Assembly (NCBI GenBank): GCA_903944555.1
Contig: CAJASG010000397.1
Coordinates: forward strand, 1 to 8,297
Length of the DNA stretch: 8,297 nucleotides
DNA from: an uncultured beta proteobacterium
Lineage (GTDB): Bacteria; Pseudomonadota; Gammaproteobacteria; Burkholderiales; Burkholderiaceae_C
Direction of reading: 5' to 3'
Position numbers and translations under genes: made by a program. Shown here piece after piece: positions 1-6,956 of the stretch (positions are counted from its first letter, which is position 1; every line of letters starts with the position of its first letter). A model generated the notes under the pieces. It did no database searches. It was not told where the DNA came from and saw only the letters and a list, made by a program, of their open reading frames with translations.

Positions 1-3000
1 CCCCTTAAACGCGCCCCACGGGACGCTGATGTTTGACGCCGACAACCACATAATAGCCCGGACAGCAGCCGAACAAAGTGCGGACGCAGGGCGGGACTTT
101 TCCACTCAAAAAACACTGTACTTACCAGGCCGAGAGCTCACCTTGAGCATGAACAGCACGCCGCTGTTTGACGCGTCCATCGACTACCGCACGCCGTGGC
201 TGCTCCTAGTTAGCGGCGCGTTTATCAGCGCATTGCTTGCCTTGATGCTGCGCCAGCAGACCTCTGGGCGGCAGCGCGCCGAGGCGCGAGCGCGGGCCAT
301 GACGAAAGACCTGAGTGAACTGGCCGCGGTGGTGCGGCACACCTCGAACGCGGTGGTTATCACCGACGTCAACCGCCGCATCACTTGGGTCAACGCTGGT
401 TTTGAGCGTGTCACCGGATTCAGTGCGCAAGAAGCTGTGGGCCGCGCCCCGGGCGAAATGCTCCAGTGCAGCGACACCGACCCCCAGACGATTGCCCAGA
501 TGCAAGCGGCCTTGAACCGCGCAGAACCGTTTAAGTGCACCCTGCTCAACCAGGCCAAAAACGGGAGCCGGTACTGGGTTGAGATCGAAATTCAACCACT
601 CAGAGACGAAACCGGTGGCTTGCAGGGCTTTATGGCGATTGAATCCGATGTCACCGAACGCCGACATTCCCAGGCCCGGTTGGAAGCGGCATTGCGCGAC
701 AGCGACGCCCTGTTGGGTACCATGAACCTGCACGCCATCATTTCCAGCGTGGACCGCACGGGAACGATCACGGACGTGAACGATGCGTTTTGCGACATCA
801 GCGGTTACACCCGGGAAGAGCTCGTTGGGAAAAACCACCGCATAGTGAACTCTGGCACCCACAGCCAGGCTTTTTGGGTCGACATGTGGAAGACCATAGC
901 CACCGGCATGCCCTGGCGTGGCGACCTGTGTAACCGCGCCAAGGATGGCCGCTTGTATTGGGTCGATACCTTTATTGCCCCTTTTATTGGAGACGATGGC
1001 CAGATCGAAAAATACATCTCCATGCGCACCGACGTTACCCACAGCAAGCGAGCGCAAGAAGAAGCACTGCGCAACTCGGCCTTGCTGATCGGTTCGATCG
1101 AAGCCATTGACGAAGCCTTTGTGCTCTACGACCCGCAAGACCGCCTGGTGCTGTGCAACGAAAAGTACCGCCAAATTTACAGTGAAGTCGCCCATTTGAT
1201 GGTGCCGGGCACGCGCTTTGAGGACATCATTCGGGCAGGTGCCGAACAGGGCCAGTACCTTGCGGCCGTCGGCCGGGTAGACGAGTGGGTGGCCGAGCGG
1301 GTGGCCGCGCATCAATCCGGAGATATCACGCTGGTGCAGCGCCTGGCCAGCGGGCGCAGCTTGCGCATCATTGAGCGCAGGCTGGCCGATGGCCACATTG
1401 TGGGTTTTCGCATTGACATTACCGAGCTGGTGCAAGCCACCGAGGCAGCCCAAACCGCGTCCCAGTCCAAGAGCCAGTTCCTGGCCAACATGAGCCACGA
1501 GATACGCACGCCCATGAACGCGATTTTGGGCATGCTCACGCTGTTGCGCAAAACCCCGCTCACGCCCAAACAGGCCGACTACGCCGCCAAGAGTGAAGGT
1601 GCTGCACGGTCCTTGCTGGGTTTGATCAACGAGATACTGGACTTCTCCAAGATCGAGGCCGGCAAGATGACGCTGGACCCCCAACCCTTTGCCATGGACC
1701 AACTATTGCGGGACTTGTCGGTGTTGCTGTCGGCCAGTGCCGGCTCCAAGGCGGTGGAAGTGTTGTTCGACATTGACCCCCAAACCCCAACCCACCTGGT
1801 GGGTGATGCCATGCGCCTTCAGCAAGTTTTGCTGAACCTGGGCAGCAACGCTATCAAGTTCACCGCCGAGGGCGAGGTGGTGCTGTCCATCAAGGTGGTG
1901 CAGCGCAGTGAAGATGCGGTGTCGCTGCAGTTCAGCATGCGAGACAGCGGCATTGGTATTGCGCCGGAGAACCAGGCCCGCATTTTCAGCGGCTTCACCC
2001 AAGCCGAGTCCAGCACCACGCGGCGCTTTGGCGGCACAGGGCTGGGCGTTGCCATCAGCAAGCGCTTCGTGCGCATGATGGGCGGCGAACTGGAGCTGCA
2101 AAGCGCTCTGGGCGAGGGCAGCCGTTTCTTCTTCACCATTACCCTGCCACTTGCGCATGGCACCGATGCGGCAGAGTCGGTGGACCGTGGGACTATGCGC
2201 GCGCTGGCGATTGACGACAACGCCATGTCGCGCGAAGTGCTGGTGCACATGGGGCAGTCCCTGGGCTGGACCGTAGACGTGGCGGAAAGTGGCGCACAGG
2301 CACTGCAGTTGCTGGAACGACGCGCCCAGGTGGGAGAACACTACCAGGCGGTATTTGTCGACTGGCAAATGCCGGGCATGGACGGCTGGGAAACCAGCCA
2401 GCGGATTCGGGAACTCACCGACATGGGGGCTGTGCCGGTCATTGTCATGGTGACCGCCCACGGGCGTGAGATGCTGGCCCAGCGTACCGACGCCGAGCAT
2501 GCATTGCTGGACGGTTTTTTGGTCAAGCCGGTGACTGCCGGCATGTTGCTCGACGCAGTGCGCGATGCCCACGCGGACAAAATGAGTCCGGGTTTACCCC
2601 GAAGCCTCACCGCGGATAACACGCCACGCCTGAACCAGATGCGCTTGCTGCTGGTAGAAGACAACCCCAACAACCAGCAAGTCGCGCGCGAGTTGCTGCA
2701 GGCCGAAGGCGCCTTCGTACAAATTGCGAACGATGGCCAGGAGGGGGTGGACGCAGTCGCCACCGCCACCCCACCCATTGACGTGGTGCTGATGGATTTG
2801 CAGATGCCCGTTATGGATGGTTTTACCGCGACCCACCATATACGGGACAAGCTGGGCATGGCCTCGCTGCCCATTGTGGCCATGACTGCCAATGCCATGG
2901 CCAGTGACCGTGAAGCGTGCTTGGCCGCCGGCATGAACGACCATGTGGGCAAACCCTTCGATCTGAACGACCTGGTACGGGTGCTGCGCAAGAACGCGGG

Positions 3001-3682
3001 CTGGACCAATGCCGAGAGCTTGCCCACGGAGCCCCCGGTGGCGCTATCCCAGACCGCCACCGAGGTGGCTGCCCGCGCGAACATTGACCTGGGCAGCGCG
3101 CTGAACCGTTTAGGCGGAAACCAAGGGGTGTACCAGCGCATGCTGGCCACTTTTGTGCGCGATCTGGCTGCCATGCCAGACCAGTTGCAAGCCCATGCCC
3201 AACGGGGGGAAGCCGAAGCTATCCAACGCCTGCTGCACACGCTCAAAGGTTTGGCGGCCACATTGGGGGCCAGCACACTGTCGGCGCAGGCCGCGAAAGG
3301 CGAGAAGCAGATGGCGGGCACCCCAAGCCCTGCCGACGCAACGACCGTCACGCAGGAGGCGTGCCACGCCATTGCCGCAGCCCTACCCGGTCTAACCGAT
3401 CTGCTGCAAACACTCCAACCCATTCAGACGTCCAGCAGCCCACGCAATGGAGGCGCCACGCCACCGATGGACACGCAAGCGCTCTTAGTCGCCTTGCAGG
3501 TGATGGCGCACCGTTTGGAAAATTCGGACATGGACGCCATGCTGTCCATGTCCGAATTGCAGCAACAATTTGGAACGTCACTGGCCGAGCGATTGGAGTC
3601 GCTGGAAGAAGCCATGGCGGACATGGACTTTGAGCGCGCTCTGCCGCATTGCAACGCACTGATCGAAAGCCTCACCGCATGA
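1..3682 (+). CDS. CHASE-PAS-PAS-PAS hybrid sensor histidine kinase with two receivers and HPt (5' partial)
   Basis: Inner-membrane kinase that should autophosphorylate on His and pass phosphate through its own receivers and HPt to a partner. The frame is open to the window edge, so the true start lies upstream. Residues below count from the first in-window Met codon at 29. Residues 1-55 look like the end of a periplasmic CHASE-type sensor, and 56-75 is a hydrophobic membrane helix. PAS1 spans about 95-211, PAS2 about 225-338 (with the Aer-like NRAKDG..YWV motif) and PAS3 about 348-466 (PAS_7-like). HisKA has the HEIRTP box with H490. HATPase_c has N603/N607, DSGIGI from D639, and FGGTGLG at 667-673. 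REC1 (about 722-846) has D729, D730, phospho-acceptor D778 and K833. REC2 (about 871-990) has E877, D878 and D923. HPt (about 1018-1108) has HTLKG with H1070. A helical tail covers 1147-1217. No key catalytic residue is missing. The stop overlaps the downstream diguanylate cyclase start. The sensed signal is unknown. Confidence 0.93.
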   Translation, partial: PLNAPHGTLMFDADNHIIARTAAEQSADAGRDFSTQKTLYLPGRELTLSMNSTPLFDASIDYRTPWLLLVSGAFISALLALMLRQQTSGRQRAEARARAMTKDLSELAAVVRHTSNAVVITDVNRRITWVNAGFERVTGFSAQEAVGRAPGEMLQCSDTDPQTIAQMQAALNRAEPFKCTLLNQAKNGSRYWVEIEIQPLRDETGGLQGFMAIESDVTERRHSQARLEAALRDSDALLGTMNLHAIISSVDRTGTITDVNDAFCDISGYTREELVGKNHRIVNSGTHSQAFWVDMWKTIATGMPWRGDLCNRAKDGRLYWVDTFIAPFIGDDGQIEKYISMRTDVTHSKRAQEEALRNSALLIGSIEAIDEAFVLYDPQDRLVLCNEKYRQIYSEVAHLMVPGTRFEDIIRAGAEQGQYLAAVGRVDEWVAERVAAHQSGDITLVQRLASGRSLRIIERRLADGHIVGFRIDITELVQATEAAQTASQSKSQFLANMSHEIRTPMNAILGMLTLLRKTPLTPKQADYAAKSEGAARSLLGLINEILDFSKIEAGKMTLDPQPFAMDQLLRDLSVLLSASAGSKAVEVLFDIDPQTPTHLVGDAMRLQQVLLNLGSNAIKFTAEGEVVLSIKVVQRSEDAVSLQFSMRDSGIGIAPENQARIFSGFTQAESSTTRRFGGTGLGVAISKRFVRMMGGELELQSALGEGSRFFFTITLPLAHGTDAAESVDRGTMRALAIDDNAMSREVLVHMGQSLGWTVDVAESGAQALQLLERRAQVGEHYQAVFVDWQMPGMDGWETSQRIRELTDMGAVPVIVMVTAHGREMLAQRTDAEHALLDGFLVKPVTAGMLLDAVRDAHADKMSPGLPRSLTADNTPRLNQMRLLLVEDNPNNQQVARELLQAEGAFVQIANDGQEGVDAVATATPPIDVVLMDLQMPVMDGFTATHHIRDKLGMASLPIVAMTANAMASDREACLAAGMNDHVGKPFDLNDLVRVLRKNAGWTNAESLPTEPPVALSQTATEVAARANIDLGSALNRLGGNQGVYQRMLATFVRDLAAMPDQLQAHAQRGEAEAIQRLLHTLKGLAATLGASTLSAQAAKGEKQMAGTPSPADATTVTQEACHAIAAALPGLTDLLQTLQPIQTSSSPRNGGATPPMDTQALLVALQVMAHRLENSDMDAMLSMSELQQQFGTSLAERLESLEEAMADMDFERALPHCNALIESLTA
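3521..3558. repeat. Perfect 15-bp inverted repeat, 8-base loop, inside a coding region
   Basis: The left arm AATTCGGACATGGAC (3521-3535) and right arm GTCCATGTCCGAATT (3544-3558) are exact reverse complements, separated by GCCATGCT. The element lies in frame in the tail of the hybrid kinase and encodes residues 1165-1177. It sits about 120 bases before the kinase stop and the overlapping cyclase start. No T-tract follows, so it is not a standard intrinsic terminator. It could form an mRNA stem-loop, be a protein-binding dyad, or have arisen by template-switch mutation. The structure is certain, but its function is not known. Confidence 0.9.
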
Positions 3683-4638
3683 CCCACCCCCTCGCGCCCA
3701 GCAAGCCCCAAGAACGACTGGATGCCGGCAGGCCCAAACTGCTGGTGGTGGACGACCAGCCCCTCATCATTCAGGTGCTGTACCAAACCTTCGCACAAGA
3801 CCACCAATTGTTCATGGCCACCAGCGGAGCGCAGGCACTGGCACTGTGCGCCCAGCACCGGCCTGATCTGGTGCTGCTGGACGTGATGATGCCCGACATG
3901 GATGGCTATGAAGTGTGCGCGCGGTTGAAAGCCAACCCAGCCACGCGCGACATCCCTGTGATCTTCGTCACCGCACACAATGACGAGGCGGCCGAGGCCC
4001 ATGGACTGGACGTTGGCGCGGTCGATTTCATCTCAAAACCCATCAACCCAAAAATTGTGCGGGCGCGTGTCAAAACCCATGTGACGCTCAAGGCGCAGTC
4101 CGACTTGCTGCGCAGCTGGGCCTACATGGATGGCCTGACAGGTGTACACAACCGGCGCTATTTTGATGAGCAACTCACGGCCGAGTGGGGGCGTGCAGTG
4201 CGCAACAAGGCAGCGCTGAGCATCGTGATGCTGGATGTCGATTTTTTCAAACGCTACAACGACCACTATGGGCACCAAGCGGGGGACGACTGCCTGCGTC
4301 TTGTGGCCAGCGCCATCAAGAACAGCCTCAAGCGCCCGGCCGACCAGGTGGCCCGCTATGGCGGGGAAGAATTTGTTTGCCTGTTGCCCGACACCGACCT
4401 GGCCGGGGCCCTTCTGGTGGCCCAACAAATTGGCCAGCAGATTTTCGACCTGCAAATTGCGCACGCCGACTCGTCTGCAGCGCCGGTGGTCACCGTCAGT
4501 TTGGGCGTGTGCAGCAAGTCAGGCACAGCCACAGGCTCAGCGCTGGCGCTACTGAGCCAAGCCGATGCACAGCTGTACGCAGCCAAGGCAGGCGGCCGCC
4601 ACCGGACCTGCGGCACTGAAATTCAGCATGAAAAGTGA
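3679..4638 (+). CDS. Response regulator diguanylate cyclase (REC-GGDEF, PleD/WspR-like)
   Basis: Cytoplasmic enzyme predicted to make c-di-GMP from two GTP when its receiver is phosphorylated. Length is 319 aa from the chosen ATG at 3679, whose ATGA overlaps the TGA of the hybrid kinase. A TTG 30 bases upstream is also in frame but less likely. The ribosome site is weak (GAAAG, 3665-3669), consistent with translational coupling. REC has the LLVVDDQP acidic pocket, phospho-acceptor D68 in LLDVMMPDMDG, and the VTAH and SKP motifs. The linker leads into DGLTGVHNRRYF, the usual start of a GGDEF domain. The metal/substrate motif LDVDFFKRYND begins at L185 (D186, D188). The active site is GGEEF at 228-232, which is catalytically competent. 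R219-P-A-D222, five residues before GGEEF, matches the RxxD inhibitory I-site, so product feedback is expected. The gene pair suggests it is the output of the upstream phosphorelay. Confidence 0.95.
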   Translation: MTHPLAPSKPQERLDAGRPKLLVVDDQPLIIQVLYQTFAQDHQLFMATSGAQALALCAQHRPDLVLLDVMMPDMDGYEVCARLKANPATRDIPVIFVTAHNDEAAEAHGLDVGAVDFISKPINPKIVRARVKTHVTLKAQSDLLRSWAYMDGLTGVHNRRYFDEQLTAEWGRAVRNKAALSIVMLDVDFFKRYNDHYGHQAGDDCLRLVASAIKNSLKRPADQVARYGGEEFVCLLPDTDLAGALLVAQQIGQQIFDLQIAHADSSAAPVVTVSLGVCSKSGTATGSALALLSQADAQLYAAKAGGRHRTCGTEIQHEK

Positions 4639-4640
4639 TC

Positions 4641-4688
4641 CAAGCGCCCGTAGAATGTGCGCAAGCAGCTACCATTTTTATAGCAAAT
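4641..4688. repeat. Putative small dispersed intergenic repeat (Comamonadaceae-type)
   Basis: This fills most of the 72-base gap between the cyclase and the next kinase. It contains GCGCAAGCAGCTA followed by an AT-rich stretch and TAGC, so GCTA (4668-4671) can pair with TAGC (4681-4684) around a nine-base loop. From memory, similar GCGCAAGCAGCTA...TAGC segments recur between genes in Acidovorax, Polaromonas and Rhodoferax genomes. Only one copy is in this window, so repetition cannot be shown here. The AT-rich core could also supply promoter elements for the downstream operon. Confidence 0.45.
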
Positions 4689-4698
4689 ACTTCTTCCC

Positions 4699-4702
4699 AA
4701 GG
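4699..4702 (+). promoter_or_regulatory. Ribosome binding site supporting the start at 4711
   Basis: AAGG lies 8 bases before the ATG at 4711, a normal Shine-Dalgarno distance. It supports this start for the second sensor kinase. Confidence 0.5.
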
Positions 4703-4710
4703 CCCGGTGA

Positions 4711-6189
4711 ATGACCCAACTTGTGCGTCGCTTACGACTGTGGGGTCTAGTTTGGACTCTGCTGGTGGTTGGCGGGTCGATGGTGCTGGGTCGCCTTGAA
4801 TTGGCACAACAGCGCGAGGCGTTTGACACCAACGCGCGGATTGCCCACCGGCTCCTCAGCCAGCGCGTGGTGCAGCACGATGCCATTCTGGCCACGCTGG
4901 CGCTGCTGACGGTGCCCGGCGCAACCTCGCACCCGGAACAGCGCCTGCCCGCGGTCTACCCCCAAATTCTGTCCATCGAACGGCGGGACGGTACCACCCC
5001 GTGGCCCGATGCACGGCTGCTCGCCCTGGACACCGAGTCGCGCCAGCTAGGGCGCGCCGTGCTGGCGGATGTCCAACTGGAACGGGGCCGTTACGGCTTG
5101 CTGCTGGGGGCGCAACCTAGCAGCTACCTGGTGCAAATCGACATTCACCGGATGGTGCCATGGACCGAGTGGCCGATGGTGCCCGAGTCCAGCCCGGTGC
5201 GCCTGACCCTGGGCCATGGCCCACAAACCATGGTGCTGCAGTCCGGCCCCGCAAGTAATAGCCGCTGGGGCTGGGAATTTTCCGTGCGCAAGACTTTGGC
5301 CGCCGAGAGCCAGGCACTGGACCTGGTGGCCCACCGCCATGTCGCCTGGACAGAACTGCCTTGGGGCTGGATGCTGGGCTGGGCTGCACTGGTCAGCCTG
5401 AGCCTGCAAGCGGCGCAGGCGCTGTTGCGGCAGCGCCAAGAGGCCCGGCGCGCCGAAGAGCTGTTGCGGCTGGGGCAAGTCGCACGGCTGAATACGCTGG
5501 GCGAACTGGCGGCCGGCATGGCCCATGAACTGAACCAGCCGCTCACCGCAATTTTGGCCAACACCCAGGCCGCCAGCCGTTTGCTCGCCGAGGATGAGCC
5601 CGACTTGGCGCCGATTCGCCAGGCCATGTCGCAGGCCGTCGCTCAGGCGCGGCGCGCGTCCGAGGTGGTGGGCCGTCTGCGCCGGGTGGTAGAACAGCCT
5701 GCGCCGGACAGCACCTTGCACGCAGTCACACTGCAGGAGGTGGTGCGCAAGGCACTGTATCTGCTGGAGCCTGAATTCCAGCGCTGCCAGCTGACACCCA
5801 GCGTGGAGGCGCCGCTGGCTGCGATCGTGGTGTGGGCCGAGCCGGTGGCACTGGACCAAATCATCCATAACCTGCTGATGAATGCACTGCAGGCCATGGA
5901 GCGCACACCGGCAGCGGAGCGTGCCTTGCGCCTCACCCTGTGCAGCGTCAATGGCCAAGGCGTGCTGACTGTGCAAGACAGCGGGGCCGGTTTCCCTGCC
6001 GAGGTGCTGCCGCGCATCTTCGAGCCCTTTTTCTCGACCCGCGAGGGGGGATTGGGCTTGGGCCTGAGTTTGTGCGAAACCCTGACCAGCAGCATGGGCG
6101 GCGCCCTGTCTGCGCGCAACCATGCGACCGGCGGTGCTGAGCTCATCCTGAGCGTGCCGCTGGCTGCCACTGCGGAGCAATTGGTATGA
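4711..6189 (+). CDS. Membrane sensor histidine kinase of the DctB/FixL-like class
   Basis: Inner-membrane kinase of 492 aa and sensor half of a two-component pair. TM1 is about residues 10-27 and TM2 about 218-238, leaving a periplasmic segment of roughly 190 residues that I cannot assign to a known sensor family. A short charged linker (QRQEARRAEELLR) leads to HisKA with GMAHELNQPLTAIL, phospho-acceptor H272. This is the HELNQPL variant seen in DctB, FixL and related kinases. HATPase_c follows: N-box HNLLMNAL with N387/N391, DSGAGF from D423, FEPFFSTREGG, and the G-rich lid at 446-451. There is no cytoplasmic PAS domain, so sensing must use the periplasmic or membrane part. The stop overlaps the start of the response regulator. 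The exact ligand is unknown. The C4-dicarboxylate sensor DctB is only a distant guide, since DctB normally pairs with an NtrC-type regulator, not a LuxR-type one. Confidence 0.93.
   Translation: MTQLVRRLRLWGLVWTLLVVGGSMVLGRLELAQQREAFDTNARIAHRLLSQRVVQHDAILATLALLTVPGATSHPEQRLPAVYPQILSIERRDGTTPWPDARLLALDTESRQLGRAVLADVQLERGRYGLLLGAQPSSYLVQIDIHRMVPWTEWPMVPESSPVRLTLGHGPQTMVLQSGPASNSRWGWEFSVRKTLAAESQALDLVAHRHVAWTELPWGWMLGWAALVSLSLQAAQALLRQRQEARRAEELLRLGQVARLNTLGELAAGMAHELNQPLTAILANTQAASRLLAEDEPDLAPIRQAMSQAVAQARRASEVVGRLRRVVEQPAPDSTLHAVTLQEVVRKALYLLEPEFQRCQLTPSVEAPLAAIVVWAEPVALDQIIHNLLMNALQAMERTPAAERALRLTLCSVNGQGVLTVQDSGAGFPAEVLPRIFEPFFSTREGGLGLGLSLCETLTSSMGGALSARNHATGGAELILSVPLAATAEQLV
6174..6177 (+). 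promoter_or_regulatory. Ribosome binding site for the response regulator
   Basis: GGAG lies inside the end of the kinase gene, 8 bases before the ATG at 6186. It supports that start, so the regulator has its own ribosome site as well as the ATGA overlap. Confidence 0.55.
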
Positions 6190-6818
6190 ATCCCCCGCTC
6201 TCCCCTCTGGTCCACCTGATTGACGATGACGAGGCGGTGCGCGCCAGTCTGTCACTGCTGATTGGCACCGTGGGCCTGCGGGTCCACGCCTGGGCCGACC
6301 CGCTGGTGTTTCTGGCGGAGTTTGACCGCGAAGGCATTGGCGTCATCGTGCTGGATGTGCGCATGCCCGGCATCAGCGGCTTATCGGTGCTGCAGACTCT
6401 GGTTAGCCAAGGGGTGGACCAGCCCGTGGTGATTCTGACGGGACACGGCACCGTTGATATGTGCCGACGCGCATTCAAAGCCGGCGCCGCCGAGTTTCTG
6501 GAAAAACCCGTGGACGACGAATTGCTGCTGGAGACGCTGCAAAGCGGGGTGCGCCAACATGTGAAGCGCCGCGAGCGCACGCTCATTGACCGTGATGCAC
6601 GGGACCGCTACACGCAACTCTCCGAGCGTGAACGCGAGGTGTTGGGCCTGATTGTGGCGGGGCTGACCAATAAGGAGATGGGCCGTGCCCTCAGCGTTTC
6701 CCCGCGCACAGTGGAAACCCACCGTGCAAATCTGTTTGCCAAGCTGGGGGCCGAATCCCTGGCCCAGCTGGTTCGCCAGTACGGCGCCTTGATTGACGAA
6801 CTCACGGCGCACAAATAG
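6186..6818 (+). CDS. FixJ/NarL-type response regulator (REC plus LuxR-family HTH)
   Basis: Cytoplasmic transcription factor of 210 aa, the normal length for the FixJ group. The receiver begins with VHLIDDDEAVR (acidic residues D13-D15). It has phospho-acceptor D57 in VLDVRMPG, T85 in ILTGHG and K107 in EKPV. All are intact, so it should be phosphorylatable. The GHGTVDMCRRAFKAGAAEF helix region is typical of FixJ-type receivers. The C-terminal LuxR/GerE helix-turn-helix spans about 145-200, with LSEREREVL, the recognition region NKEMGRALSVSPRTVETH and the dimer helix LFAKLGAESLAQLVR. It overlaps the upstream kinase by four bases (ATGA), so H272 of that kinase is the likely phosphodonor. Targets are unknown. 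The gap upstream of the HbpS-like gene contains two dyads that could be its operators. Confidence 0.95.
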   Translation: MNPPLSPLVHLIDDDEAVRASLSLLIGTVGLRVHAWADPLVFLAEFDREGIGVIVLDVRMPGISGLSVLQTLVSQGVDQPVVILTGHGTVDMCRRAFKAGAAEFLEKPVDDELLLETLQSGVRQHVKRRERTLIDRDARDRYTQLSEREREVLGLIVAGLTNKEMGRALSVSPRTVETHRANLFAKLGAESLAQLVRQYGALIDELTAHK

Positions 6819-6838
6819 CCCCAGGAAACCCCTGGCAC

Positions 6839-6876
6839 TGCGTAGTTGTACGGAGGGGCCGGCGCAGTCCTACGCA
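6839..6876. promoter_or_regulatory. Inverted repeat upstream of the HbpS-like gene; candidate operator
   Basis: TGCGTAG (6839-6845) and CTACGCA (6870-6876) are exact reverse complements, 24 bases apart, in the gap after the response regulator gene. The spacing could suit a dimeric or looping regulator, or the arms could form the base of an imperfect hairpin. Arms of 7 bp can occur by chance, so assignment as a regulator site is inference. Confidence 0.35.
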
Positions 6877-6912
6877 TAGGCAAAACAGGCTCGGACTTTT
6901 ACAGTTGCTCCA

Positions 6913-6927
6913 CGGTTGATTGAACCG
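6913..6927. promoter_or_regulatory. Compact dyad CGGTT-N5-AACCG before the HbpS-like gene
   Basis: CGGTT (6913-6917) and AACCG (6923-6927) are exact reverse complements with a five-base centre. The dyad ends 29 bases before the ATG at 6957. It could be an operator for a dimeric regulator or a small 5' UTR hairpin. No convincing -35/-10 pair was found around it. Confidence 0.3.
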
Positions 6928-6946
6928 CTGTGCAACCCCTTTACCC

Positions 6947-6950
6947 GGAG
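6947..6950 (+). promoter_or_regulatory. Ribosome binding site deciding the start at 6957
   Basis: GGAG lies 6 bases before the ATG at 6957. This favours 6957 over the in-frame GTG at 6930, and the resulting protein begins directly with a signal peptide. Confidence 0.7.
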
Positions 6951-6956
6951 AATCCC

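Noticed and set aside
206..1702. Long open frame of about 498 codons on the minus strand opposite the hybrid kinase
   Set aside because: The plus strand encodes unmistakable PAS and kinase domains here. The antisense frame has a His/Gln/Val/Gly-rich composition, no recognisable domain, and is expected from GC-rich codon use.
2341..3423. Open frame of about 360 codons on the minus strand opposite the receivers and HPt
   Set aside because: It is Ser/Ala/Arg-rich with no domain, and is a shadow of the well-supported kinase frame.
3649..3678. Upstream TTG start for the diguanylate cyclase
   Set aside because: It would add ten residues inside the kinase gene with no good ribosome site. The ATG at 3679 in an ATGA overlap is the better start.
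5047..6255. Open frame of about 402 codons on the minus strand opposite the second kinase
   Set aside because: It is Gln/His/Arg-rich with no known motif, and overlaps convincing HisKA and ATPase motifs on the plus strand.
6821..6835. CCAGG/CCTGG hairpin just after the response regulator stop as a terminator
   Set aside because: The stem is only five base pairs and no T-tract follows.
6898..6926. TTTACA as a -35 box for the HbpS-like gene
   Set aside because: No acceptable -10 hexamer lies 16-18 bases downstream. The promoter may be activator-dependent or lie elsewhere, so no call was made.
6930..6956. Upstream GTG start for the HbpS-like gene
   Set aside because: It would place nine extra residues before the signal peptide. 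The GGAG at 6947-6950 fits the ATG at 6957.
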